A stretch of 64,000 bases of DNA from Ardenticatenaceae bacterium (GTDB lineage: Bacteria > Chloroflexota > Anaerolineae > Promineifilales > Promineifilaceae): the NCBI GenBank assembly GCA_020634415.1, contig JACKBT010000004.1, positions 124,001 through 188,000 of the forward strand, read 5' to 3'. How positions within the stretch are numbered: position 1 is the first letter of the stretch; each line of letters opens with the position of its first letter. A program made the translations under genes and the position numbers. Below the pieces are notes generated by a model. That model made no database searches. It saw only the letters and a list, made by a program, of their open reading frames with translations, and was not told where the DNA came from. Positions 24,884 to 33,370 of this stretch are shown here, in pieces.

Positions 24884-26155
24884 TTAACTCTGCGCCACCA
24901 CCAAATCCTTCTTAAAAGCAGCCAACTCCGCCTTAATCGCCCTGCCCAAACGCTCAATTCCCACCTCAATCTGCTCCGGCTGCGCATTAGAAAAATTCAG
25001 GCGCATCGTATTGTGCCCACTGCCATCCGGGTAAAAAGACGCACCCGGCACAAACGCCACTTTATGCTTAATGGCCCGGTTAAACAGATCGGCCGAATCC
25101 ATCCATTCCGGCAGCGTTACCCACAAAAACAGCCCCCCCTGAGGCCGCGTCCAACTCACTTCCGGCGGAAAGAAATGGGACATCGCCGCCAGCATCACAT
25201 CACGCCGCGCCTTATACACCTGGCGAATGTGGCGCACATGCTCCTTCAAAAAGCCATCCTTCACCACCTCATAAGCCACCATCTGCACAAAACTGCTGGT
25301 GTGCAAATCCATGCCCTGCTTGGCAATCACACATTTTTCGATGACACTAGCAGGGGCCACAATCCAGCCCAGGCGCAGACCAGGAGCCAATGTTTTAGAA
25401 AAGGTACTCAGGTAGATGACATTGCCATTGAGAAGATTACGGGCATTATTCCCATTCACCCCATCCAACTTCGTCGCATCCAGCACCACCAGCGGCGGAA
25501 TATGCTCCCCCTCATACCGCAGTTCACCATACGGATCATCCTCAATAATAGGAATGCCATACCGCTCGGCGATGGCGATAATCTCCCAACGCCGCCCCAA
25601 AGGCAGCGTCACCCCGCCAGGGTTCTGGAAATTGGGCAGCACATACATAAATTTTGGCCCAGTGGTAATGGCCCTTTCCAAATGTTCACCCGTGCGCAAG
25701 CCATCATCATCAATCGGCACCGTCACATACTCTGCCTGATACGCCTGCCACGCTTGCAGCGCCCCCAAATAAGTCGGTTTTTCCGTCAAAATCCGGTCGC
25801 CAGCATTGATTAGCACCTTGCCAATCAAATCCAAAGCCTGCTGCGAGCCGCTGGTAATCAGCACATTTTCCGGCGCAGCTTCAATGCGATACTGCGCCAT
25901 CTTCTCCACAATCCATTCGCGCAACGGCCGATAACCGTCCGTTGTGCTATATTGCAAGGCATCACTGCCATGCTCCACCAATACACGCTGCGAAGCCTCC
26001 GCAAACGCCTCCACCGGAAAAACCTCCGGTGCTGGCAAACCACCCGCAAAAGAGATAATGTCTGTCTGCGTGGTCAGCTTAAGCAGCTCTCGAATAGCAG
26101 AACTGCCCATCCACCGCATCCGTTGTGCATATCTATGTTCCCAGGGAGTTGTCAT
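24884..26155 (-). CDS. PLP-dependent aminotransferase, LysN/2-aminoadipate-type
   Basis: 423 residues. Fold-type I motifs: SFAGGLPAPEVFPVEAF near the N-terminus, LQYSTTDGYRPLREWI, VLPNFQNPGGVTLP, IIEDDPYGELRYEG, and the PLP lysine in STFSKTLAPGLRLGW. This branch transaminates branched-chain, aromatic or 2-aminoadipate substrates. Its place between the beta and gamma subunits of a VOR-like oxidoreductase suggests it makes the 2-oxoacid that the complex oxidises, giving an amino-acid fermentation route. It starts 4 bases after the stop of the peptidase-like gene. Confidence 0.88.
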   Translation of the reverse strand: MTTPWEHRYAQRMRWMGSSAIRELLKLTTQTDIISFAGGLPAPEVFPVEAFAEASQRVLVEHGSDALQYSTTDGYRPLREWIVEKMAQYRIEAAPENVLITSGSQQALDLIGKVLINAGDRILTEKPTYLGALQAWQAYQAEYVTVPIDDDGLRTGEHLERAITTGPKFMYVLPNFQNPGGVTLPLGRRWEIIAIAERYGIPIIEDDPYGELRYEGEHIPPLVVLDATKLDGVNGNNARNLLNGNVIYLSTFSKTLAPGLRLGWIVAPASVIEKCVIAKQGMDLHTSSFVQMVAYEVVKDGFLKEHVRHIRQVYKARRDVMLAAMSHFFPPEVSWTRPQGGLFLWVTLPEWMDSADLFNRAIKHKVAFVPGASFYPDGSGHNTMRLNFSNAQPEQIEVGIERLGRAIKAELAAFKKDLVVAQS

Positions 26156-26159
26156 TTCA

Positions 26160-27344
26160 TTACCCCATATAAGCTTCGATGGCGATGGCCATCAGGTCTT
26201 CCAAAAAAATGCCCTCGTCCATGACCATTGTTTTCCATTCTGGCAGCAAGCGATCCAACACAATGGCCTGCGCCATACCCGAATAATAGAAACGGCCGTC
26301 CCCCTCATCCGTCGCCATACGGCCGATTTGCGAAATCTGCTGCGACCACCGCCGCTCCGACCCCGCGTAACGATTAAAATTAGGGTCAGCCAAGATAGAT
26401 GAAATAGGTTCATACTCCCCAGCCAGAGAAGCCTGCCGCTGGATTTCCATCTCTACATACTTGGCTAACCCTTCTAGCCATTCACGTTGGTTTTCATAAG
26501 CGACCAAAGCCGCATCCAGATCATACTGTTCCCGGCGCTGCTGCCGGTTTGCCAAAAACTGCTCGGCCAATTCAGCCGTTTCTGCCAGCGAATCAGCTCG
26601 CACCGCTGCGGTCAGCAAATCCAATTCCGTCTGCCACAGCACTTCATAATCGTTGTCACTCCAGGGGAATTGGTCTTCCTGGGCAACGGCCGTTTCCGCC
26701 GCCACCAGCCGCTCCGGCCACCGCTCCCCCACAAACGCATGAAAAGACTCATGCAACAACGCACCAATATACCCTTCCGTGCCGCCAATAAACTGCTGCG
26801 TCACCCATTCATAGGGGAAAACAGCCGCTAACCCCGGCGGCATTTGCTCACGAAACAGAGCCGCCATCTCGATCTCCATCCACTCCATCGTCGTCAAACT
26901 GGCCGCCCAGCGTTCCCCTACCAACACCACAAAACTCTGCGGCGTTTCGCCTGAATCGGGCAGAGGTTGGCGGAAATACGGCCGTTCATCCCCCAGATCA
27001 TCAATCATCTGCCACTTGCTGCCCACAACCACACTGTCCGGCAGCTTGCGCCACCCTGCTGGTGGCGACTCATAACCTACGAGAAAGGCAAACCCTTCAT
27101 TGTAAAGCACCATCGGAATGTCGGCCTTAGCCCAGCCCGGCCACACCTGCTCGCCTAACCTTTGGCGCAGGTGCATGGCCTCCGCCAGCCGGGCCTGCTC
27201 CAATTCCCCCAGATGGGACACATGAGCCGACTGCATGGGCAGGTTGCGATTGGCGAGATAGAGGGCAACGGCCGTTACGCCCACAAACAGCACCACAACC
27301 CCCAATCCCCCCAACAAACGCCGCCTACAACCACGCTTCATCAT
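26160..27344 (-). CDS. Membrane-anchored protein with HESFH metallopeptidase-like motif
   Basis: 394 residues. One N-terminal membrane anchor (LLGGLGVVVLFVGVTAVALYLA) with an extracytoplasmic body. Around residue 198 the sequence LLHESFHAFVGERW fits the HExxH zinc motif, and about 80-90 residues later EGLAKYVEMEI could supply the third ligand Glu, as in gluzincin peptidases. I do not recognise a named family. It is cotranscribed with the 2-oxoacid oxidoreductase genes (47 bases after beta, 4 before the aminotransferase), so it might release amino acids from outside the cell as substrate. That functional link is inference. Confidence 0.6.
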   Translation of the reverse strand: MMKRGCRRRLLGGLGVVVLFVGVTAVALYLANRNLPMQSAHVSHLGELEQARLAEAMHLRQRLGEQVWPGWAKADIPMVLYNEGFAFLVGYESPPAGWRKLPDSVVVGSKWQMIDDLGDERPYFRQPLPDSGETPQSFVVLVGERWAASLTTMEWMEIEMAALFREQMPPGLAAVFPYEWVTQQFIGGTEGYIGALLHESFHAFVGERWPERLVAAETAVAQEDQFPWSDNDYEVLWQTELDLLTAAVRADSLAETAELAEQFLANRQQRREQYDLDAALVAYENQREWLEGLAKYVEMEIQRQASLAGEYEPISSILADPNFNRYAGSERRWSQQISQIGRMATDEGDGRFYYSGMAQAIVLDRLLPEWKTMVMDEGIFLEDLMAIAIEAYMG

Positions 27345-27391
27345 TCACCACCTTCGCCTAAAGCCTCGACTCCAATCTCTCCATCACACAC

Positions 27392-28144
27392 TCAAGGAGT
27401 CTTAAAATCCCCCAACGGATAATAAGGCACCATCTCATCACGCACCCAGTCACAGGCCTCGCCCGCGCTCATGCCCCAGTTGGTGGGGCAGGTAGACAGC
27501 AGTTCCACAACACTGAAACCCAACCCCTGCATCTGCACCTCAAAAGCCGTTTTGATGGCCTTCTTGGCCTTGATAATGTGCTTGGCATCATGCAAACTGC
27601 GGCGCACACTGTAAGCCGTGCCTGGCAGTTGCGCCAACAGTTCCGCCATGCGCATAGGGTGGCCCGCCAGATGCACATCCCGGCCAAACGGCGAGGAAGA
27701 CGTTTTCTGGCCTACCAGACTGGTGGGGGCCATTTGCCCGCCCGTCATGCCATAAATGGCGTTGTTCACAAAAATAATGGTGATGTTTTCGCCGCGACCA
27801 GCGGCATGAATCACCTCGCCCGTGCCAATCGAGGCCAGATCGCCATCGCCTTGGTAAGTGAAGACGATTTTGTCGGGATGCACTCGTTTGACACCAGTTG
27901 CCATCGCTGGCGCTCGGCCATGGGGCGCTTCACAGGCATCTACTTCAAAGTAGTTATAAGCAAAGACAGAACAGCCAACGGAGGCGACCAGGATGGTGCG
28001 TTCGCGCAGCTCTAGCTCGTCAATAACTTCGGCCACCAGCCGATGGGCCACGCCATGTGTACAGCCGGGGCAGTAATGGGTGTTGACGGTGGATAGGGTC
28101 AACGGCCGTTCATACGTTATTTGTTCATTGGCAAGAGCTATCAT
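27392..28144 (-). CDS. 2-oxoacid:ferredoxin oxidoreductase beta subunit (VorA-like)
   Basis: 250 residues. Thiamine-pyrophosphate motif [34 protein letters not shown](M) and N-terminal [13 protein letters not shown] typical of VOR/KOR beta subunits. Its ATG overlaps the alpha stop codon by one base (TAATG), giving translational coupling. With alpha it binds TPP and CoA. Confidence 0.9.
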   Translation of the reverse strand: MIALANEQITYERPLTLSTVNTHYCPGCTHGVAHRLVAEVIDELELRERTILVASVGCSVFAYNYFEVDACEAPHGRAPAMATGVKRVHPDKIVFTYQGDGDLASIGTGEVIHAAGRGENITIIFVNNAIYGMTGGQMAPTSLVGQKTSSSPFGRDVHLAGHPMRMAELLAQLPGTAYSVRRSLHDAKHIIKAKKAIKTAFEVQMQGLGFSVVELLSTCPTNWGMSAGEACDWVRDEMVPYYPLGDFKTP

Positions 28145-29229
28145 TATCTACCTCCTCCATAGGCTAAAGAGTCGGGTAAACTTGCCACCCAATCTTGAAT
28201 GTATGTCTCAATCTCATCGGGCATAGGAATCATCCCACCCATGCGGCCAATAAATTGCACGCCGGCATGGCTGCGAACCATTTCACGTACATCATGCACC
28301 ATTTGCCCTGCATTCATCTCTACCACAAAGAACTGTTTGGCTAAATAACTCAACTGCATCAGCCGCTGTTCGGGGAAGGGCCAAAGGGTAATAGGGCGGA
28401 AGAGGCCGATTTTGATGCCTTGTTGGCGCAGCCGCTGCACGGCCGTTTGCGCCACCCGCGCCGCCGTGCCAAAAGCCACCACCACAATCTCAGCATCCTC
28501 CAAAAACTTCTCCTCATACCGAACCTCATTCACCTTAATGCGGGCCAGTTTTAGCTGCAGATCTTTGTTCAGGGCCTCCAGGTTTACCGCACCCAGATGA
28601 AGCGAGGTGATGATGTTTTTATCTCGGTCTTTAGCGCCAGTTAAGGCCCAAGACGGCCGTTCCTCCGTCAGCGGCCGCATTGGTGGCAGTTCAGCCGGTT
28701 CCATCATCTGCCCAATCGCGCCATCAGCCACCACAAACACCAACGTCCGATACTGTTCGGCCAAATCAAACGCCAGCACCGTCAGGTCAATCGCCTCTTG
28801 CACAGTGGAAGGAGCTAACACAATCGGATGAAAATCACCATGTCCGGCCGATTTTGTCACCTGGTAATAATCGGCCTGGCTGGGCTGGATATTGCCCAGA
28901 CCCGGCCCGCCGCGCATCACATCAATAATCACCACCGGCACATGAGAGCCAGCGATATAGCTAAAGCCCTCCTGCATCAGGCTGATGCCGGGGCTGCTAG
29001 AAGAGGTCATCACCCGTGAGCCAGCGGCAGCAGCCCCATACACCATGTTGATGGCCGCCACTTCACTTTCCGCCTGCAAAAAGACCCGATCCAGCTCAAT
29101 CATCCGCTTGGCCATATGCTCTAGCAGCTCTGTTTGGGGGGTGATGGGGTAGCCAAAGTAGGCTTCACAACCAGCGCGAACGGCCGCTTCGGCCATCGCC
29201 ATATTGCCTTTGAGTAACTCTTTGGTCAT
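28144..29229 (-). CDS. 2-oxoacid:ferredoxin oxidoreductase alpha subunit (VorB-like)
   Basis: 361 residues, ATG with AGGAGG about 6-7 bases upstream. [69 protein letters not shown] and [15 protein letters not shown] are near-identical to the VorB (3-methyl-2-oxobutanoate dehydrogenase) type as I know it. So branched-chain 2-oxoacids are the leading candidate substrates, with 2-oxoglutarate as an alternative. It is the second gene of the operon, 14 bases after the ferredoxin gene. Confidence 0.9.
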   Translation of the reverse strand: MTKELLKGNMAMAEAAVRAGCEAYFGYPITPQTELLEHMAKRMIELDRVFLQAESEVAAINMVYGAAAAGSRVMTSSSSPGISLMQEGFSYIAGSHVPVVIIDVMRGGPGLGNIQPSQADYYQVTKSAGHGDFHPIVLAPSTVQEAIDLTVLAFDLAEQYRTLVFVVADGAIGQMMEPAELPPMRPLTEERPSWALTGAKDRDKNIITSLHLGAVNLEALNKDLQLKLARIKVNEVRYEEKFLEDAEIVVVAFGTAARVAQTAVQRLRQQGIKIGLFRPITLWPFPEQRLMQLSYLAKQFFVVEMNAGQMVHDVREMVRSHAGVQFIGRMGGMIPMPDEIETYIQDWVASLPDSLAYGGGR

Positions 29230-29243
29230 TGCGTTTCCTCCTT

Positions 29244-29495
29244 TTAGGCAGCGACAAGAACGGCCGTTCGTTGCGGTTTAATGTCACGAAAAACTGTTAT
29301 ACACGCATCCGGGCACACAACAGCACACAAGGCACACCCTGTGCATTTCTCTTCAGTATCTAAGAAAACGGCTGGCCGATACCCCTTCTGATTAAACTGC
29401 TCTGCCAAACCGATCACCTGGGGTGGACAAGCTGGCAGGCACAACTCACACCCTTTACAACGTTCATAATCTATTACTATTCTTCCGTGGGCCAT
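29244..29495 (-). CDS. Two [4Fe-4S] ferredoxin subunit of 2-oxoacid oxidoreductase
   Basis: 83 residues, ATG with AAGGAGA upstream. Two classical CxxCxxCxxxCP cluster motifs: [12 protein letters not shown] and [12 protein letters not shown]. It is the electron-output delta/ferredoxin subunit of the complex and the first gene of the operon. Its 5' leader holds a strong inverted repeat (29541-29586). Confidence 0.9.
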   Translation of the reverse strand: MAHGRIVIDYERCKGCELCLPACPPQVIGLAEQFNQKGYRPAVFLDTEEKCTGCALCAVVCPDACITVFRDIKPQRTAVLVAA

Positions 29496-29540
29496 GTGGG
29501 AAATCTCCTTTGGAATTTATTGCAAAAGTTCCTCTGAGTG

Positions 29541-29586
29541 CCTCACAATTTCCATAAATCCCTAAAAATTTAGGGCAATTGTGAGG
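29541..29586. promoter_or_regulatory. Large inverted repeat in leader of 2-oxoacid oxidoreductase operon
   Basis: Outer arms CCTCACAATT (29541-29550) and AATTGTGAGG (29577-29586) with an inner CCCTAAA/TTTAGGG pair. It sits about 45 bases upstream of the ferredoxin start. It could be an operator or an RNA attenuator; which one is not decided by the sequence. The remaining gap 29496-29880 has no gene. Confidence 0.6.
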
Positions 29587-29798
29587 AAGTGGGAAGAACT
29601 GGGAAGCTGTTCATCCCTAATCAGTGTGCCAAAGAAGACGGCCGTTTTGAAGTGACAAAAGGCAGCATGGGTGACGAGGAAAGTCACCATAAAAACAGGT
29701 AATTTGTCTGGCTTCTAACGCCGTAAATGGACTGGCAAGTTCCTCTCCGCCCTCCAGAAAAACTCATCAACAATTGTTGGCGTGATGATGGCTGGTAG

Positions 29799-29855
29799 AG
29801 ATAAGAGATTGGAGACTGGTCAATCTCCAATCTCCAATCACCAATCGCCACTCCC
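29799..29855. repeat. Heptad-type inverted repeat (GATTGGAGACT / AATCTCC units)
   Basis: Left arm GAGATTGGAGACTGG, right arm CAATCTCCAATCTCCAATC. It lies 25 bases from the GNAT stop codon on the minus strand, so it probably terminates that transcript. Confidence 0.75.
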
Positions 29856-29880
29856 CAACCCTCCCCATCTAACTTGAGGA

Positions 29881-30471
29881 CTATGATATTCCTTTGCCCA
29901 CAACCCCGTCCCGAAACTCATCCTCAAGAATACTCATCATCACAAAATCAGAGAATTCATGGTTATAAAAATAGCCATCCCGCTGAACCCCCTCTTGTTT
30001 GAAGCCAACCTTCTCATAAAAACGCAGTGCCTGTTCATTAAAACCAACCACACCAATCGCCACACGATGAAAATTGAGATAACCAAAGGCATAGTCCAAC
30101 AGCAGGTTGATGGTTTCTGTGCCATAACCCTGGCCCCAGACATCCTTTTCGCCGATGATGATGCTTAAGTCTGTGGTACGCCAGGCGGGGAACATGCGCA
30201 GCAGCCCCGCTTCGCCAATCGGCCGATGGCCTTCCTGCAAAACGATAATGAACCAGATTCGCTGTGGATCAGCTTCCGCCTTTTCGTACCATTGCGCCAC
30301 GCCCGCCTGCGACATGGGCTGCACCATCCCTGTTCGCCCCCGCAGGTCAGGGTCATTTGACCATTTTTGGATGAGGGGAAGGTCGGTTTTGCATAACGGC
30401 CGTAAATACACCCGCTCACCTTTCAAAAAGGCCGACTGGGATCCATCAAATGCTTCGTGCTCTGTTGTCAT
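29881..30471 (-). CDS. GNAT-family N-acetyltransferase
   Basis: 196 residues from the ATG at 30471 (GAGGTTTGCCC upstream). Acetyl-CoA-binding loop in GEKDVWGQGYGTETINLLLDYAF and C-terminal NEQALRFYEKVGFKQEGVQRDGYFYN, typical of RimJ/RimL-type GNATs. Substrate may be an amino acid, peptide N-terminus or aminoglycoside. Neighbours give no hint. A decayed gene on the opposite strand begins just upstream. Confidence 0.85.
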   Translation of the reverse strand: MTTEHEAFDGSQSAFLKGERVYLRPLCKTDLPLIQKWSNDPDLRGRTGMVQPMSQAGVAQWYEKAEADPQRIWFIIVLQEGHRPIGEAGLLRMFPAWRTTDLSIIIGEKDVWGQGYGTETINLLLDYAFGYLNFHRVAIGVVGFNEQALRFYEKVGFKQEGVQRDGYFYNHEFSDFVMMSILEDEFRDGVVGKGIS

Positions 30472-30495
30472 GGGCAAACCTCTATCTTTTGATAT

Positions 30496-30770
30496 GGGTG
30501 GGGTGGCTGCTGGTGATTGGGTTTTGCCAGTGGGCCACCCAGCCAACCTCACCCTCGTCAAAAATTGTAGCATTGTCGGTGTCTACTGGGGCGCATATGC
30601 CTGGAAGCAGCCCCACACCCTCTTCCAATCCATGCAAACCCTGCTTGGTTGGTACAGCCAAGGCAAACTCAAGCCCCACATCTCGGCCACCTATCCACTA
30701 TAGCAGGTGGCCGAAGCCATGAACATGCTCACCAATCGGTAATCTACGGGCAAGGTGGTGTTGTTGGTGC
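30496..30770 (+). pseudogene. 3' remnant of a zinc-type NADPH:quinone oxidoreductase gene
   Basis: Coding traces for the C-terminal ~85 residues of an MDR-family quinone oxidoreductase are visible: VGWLLVIGF in one frame, then ANLTLVKNCSIVGVYWGAY..LKPHISATYPL in another, then QVAEAMNMLTNR and STGKVVLL after in-frame TAG (about 30701) and TAA (about 30738). So one frameshift and two nonsense changes are present and no start or cofactor domain remains. The rest of the gap to 31034 holds no gene. Confidence 0.75.
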
Positions 30771-31034
30771 GGTAGAAACGGCCGTATGGGAGGCGAGAGG
30801 TGGTGGGAAGCGGCCGTTGCAGTTAAGCCAACAGAACGATACGGTGAGGACATTAACAGCCTCAGGATCGTTGGTAGGGTATTCGCAGATTGTTGTCTTC
30901 CGTCCAATAATCAATATTCCAATCAAATGGCAATAGCTCATTTTTCGATTATTTGATAGAAATTGTCTAATAGGTTGAAACGTGGAATAATCATGTTAAT
31001 CGCAAAACGAAGATGCGGGGGTAGGAGGGTGTAG

Positions 31035-33326
31035 ATGACAAGCCGAAAGCAACAACAGTTAAGAGAAACAATCCCAAATTGGGCACATGAGAAAATTGAT
31101 GCAGTAAGGACATATGGATCATCTTCATTGAATTTGAGCCGTTTTGATCCACAGGGATCGAAATTGACGGATATTCCAAAAGCCGTTTTTACAATGACTT
31201 GGCTTGAAACTCTAGATTTAGGTAACAATCGGTTACTCAGTGTTCCTCGTGAAATCGGTCAGCTACAAAACTTGAAATCATTATTCTTGAATGGGAATCA
31301 GTTGACAGGTCTACCTCCTGAAATTAGCCAACTACAAAATCTGAAATGGCTATATTTATACAATAATCTGTTGAGGCAACTACCTTCCGAAATCGGTCAA
31401 CTGCGAAACCTGGAAGTCTTGCATTTGAGTGGGAATCAGTTAGCGGAGGTTCCCACATGGCTGGTTGACTTACCTAAATTAGAAAACTTATATCTGTTTG
31501 GAAATCCTATACAAACTCCGCCACAAGAAGTATTAGACCTGCGAGAGAGTCAACCAATTGATTTAGACAAACTAAGTGCTTATTTCCGCCAGTTGGCGCA
31601 AGATGGGGACGATACTTTGTATGAAGCTAAACTGATCATTATAGGCGAACCAGGAGCAGGTAAAACGACGCTGGTTAAAAAATTACAAGACCCCACCTAT
31701 CATGTCGATCCTACAGAAATATCTACCGAAGGGATCGATGTAACTGAATGGGGATTTCCATTACCCCATCCACCCAATAATTCCCAAAAATTAGATGATT
31801 CCAACACACTTTTCCGCATAAATATCTGGGATTTCGGTGGACAGGAAATTTATCATGCTACACATAAATTCTTCCTCACCCGTCGTTCCCTTTATGCACT
31901 CGTTGCAGATGCCCGTGAGCAAAAAACCGACTTCTATTATTGGCTTAATGTTGTTGAACTCCTCAGTGACAATAGCCCAGCGCTTATCATCTCTAATGAA
32001 AAACAAAATCGTGCTTGGCCGTTCAACGAAAATCAACTCCGTGGGGAATTTAAAAGCCTGAAGGATGTTTTCCCCGTCAATTTGGCTAATAACGACAACC
32101 GTAGCCTAGATAAAATTATCGAAGCTATTAAATACCATATCATGCAACTGCCACATGTAGGACAAACATTGCCCAAAACTTGGGTACGAGTGCGAGAGGC
32201 TTTAGAAGCAGACCTACGCAACACAATGCCATTACATGAATATCTTGACTTATGCCAAACGCACGGCTTTACTCGTGACGACGACAAGTTGCAGTTAAGC
32301 GATTATCTCCATGATTTGGGTGTTTGCCTTCATTATCAAGATGATCCCTTATTGAACAAAACGCTGATTTTGAAGCCAGAATGGGGAACAACGGCTGTTT
32401 ATGCTGTTTTGGAGAGTGAACGCATAAAAGCTAATTGGGGTCGCTTCAATCATGCTGATCTTGCCACCATTTGGCAGGAAGAGAAGTACACCCGTTGGCG
32501 GGATGAACTGTTACAATTGATGCTACGTTTCCAGCTTTGCTACCCACTACCCACTGGAGATTACATCGCTCCTCAACTGTTAAGCGAAAATCGCCCTCGA
32601 TACAAATGGAAATATGAAGATACTCTTCATCTGCGTTTTCGCTACCCAGCCTTCATGCCTAAAGGTATCTTGACCCGCTTCATTGTGGCCACTCATCGGC
32701 TCATCGCCGATCAACGTGGTGTTTGGAAAACGGGTGTCATCTTAAAAGATACTAACGCTCTTGCCGAAATAATTGAGCATTACCAGCGTAGGGAGATCAC
32801 CGTTCGTGTAGCGGGCGGACAAAAACGAGAACTATTAACGAAAATCGGCTATGAATTCGAGAAAATTCATAGCGAGTTTCCTGATCGTTTGCAAATTGAG
32901 CAGTTGATCCCTTGTAACTGTTCTCATTGCCGGGCCAATATTGTGCCTTATTTCTTTGACTTTAGTCTGCTCAAGAAGCGGTTAGCAGCAGGTAGAGCAA
33001 CAGCTGAATGTGAAGAAAGCTATGAAACAGTGGATGTGTGGAGTTTGATTGATGATGTAGGTGCACGAGGACAAGTATCGACAGATATACCCAGACATCT
33101 GAAAACAGCAGGTTTATCCTCGCTACGACAAACCTTGCTGCAAGCTTTCAGCGATGATGAATTGAATGATCTATGTTTTGAACTAGGTCTTGATTTTACA
33201 GATTTGCCAGGTGATACACGTATAGATAAGGTACGGGAGTTGATTCTGTGGTTTGAGCGACGAGGGCAGTTGGAGAAGTTAATTGAATATGCTCGTGTCC
33301 AACGCCCCCACCTAAACTGGGATTAA
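31035..33326 (+). CDS. LRR-Roc-COR GTPase (ROCO protein) with C-terminal death-like adaptor domain
   Basis: 763 residues, ATG with GGAGGGTG 5-7 bases upstream. Residues ~35-165 are about five leucine-rich repeats (LETLDLGNNRLLSVPREIGQL...). A Roc GTPase follows with P-loop GEPGAGKTT (204-212) and G3 motif WDFGGQE (265-271), then a COR domain (~390-640) and a CxCxxC cluster (CNCSHC). The last ~69 residues (LRQTLLQAFSDDELNDLCFELGLDF..LPG..R.DKVRELI.WFERRGQLEKLI) fit the bacterial effector-associated/death-like domain pattern, which recruits partner effectors carrying a matching domain. The gene is AT-rich, has no ACGGCCGT palindrome, and stands alone. It is probably a signalling or conflict-type switch acquired by transfer. 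A partner effector is not visible in the window. Confidence 0.85.
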   Translation: MTSRKQQQLRETIPNWAHEKIDAVRTYGSSSLNLSRFDPQGSKLTDIPKAVFTMTWLETLDLGNNRLLSVPREIGQLQNLKSLFLNGNQLTGLPPEISQLQNLKWLYLYNNLLRQLPSEIGQLRNLEVLHLSGNQLAEVPTWLVDLPKLENLYLFGNPIQTPPQEVLDLRESQPIDLDKLSAYFRQLAQDGDDTLYEAKLIIIGEPGAGKTTLVKKLQDPTYHVDPTEISTEGIDVTEWGFPLPHPPNNSQKLDDSNTLFRINIWDFGGQEIYHATHKFFLTRRSLYALVADAREQKTDFYYWLNVVELLSDNSPALIISNEKQNRAWPFNENQLRGEFKSLKDVFPVNLANNDNRSLDKIIEAIKYHIMQLPHVGQTLPKTWVRVREALEADLRNTMPLHEYLDLCQTHGFTRDDDKLQLSDYLHDLGVCLHYQDDPLLNKTLILKPEWGTTAVYAVLESERIKANWGRFNHADLATIWQEEKYTRWRDELLQLMLRFQLCYPLPTGDYIAPQLLSENRPRYKWKYEDTLHLRFRYPAFMPKGILTRFIVATHRLIADQRGVWKTGVILKDTNALAEIIEHYQRREITVRVAGGQKRELLTKIGYEFEKIHSEFPDRLQIEQLIPCNCSHCRANIVPYFFDFSLLKKRLAAGRATAECEESYETVDVWSLIDDVGARGQVSTDIPRHLKTAGLSSLRQTLLQAFSDDELNDLCFELGLDFTDLPGDTRIDKVRELILWFERRGQLEKLIEYARVQRPHLNWD

Positions 33327-33370
33327 CTGATATTAGCAAGGTAATTCTTTTGAGGGCTACCAGTCCAAAA

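Noticed and set aside
24824..25813. 329-codon open frame antisense to the aminotransferase
   Set aside because: His/Arg-rich shadow of a complete PLP enzyme on the minus strand.
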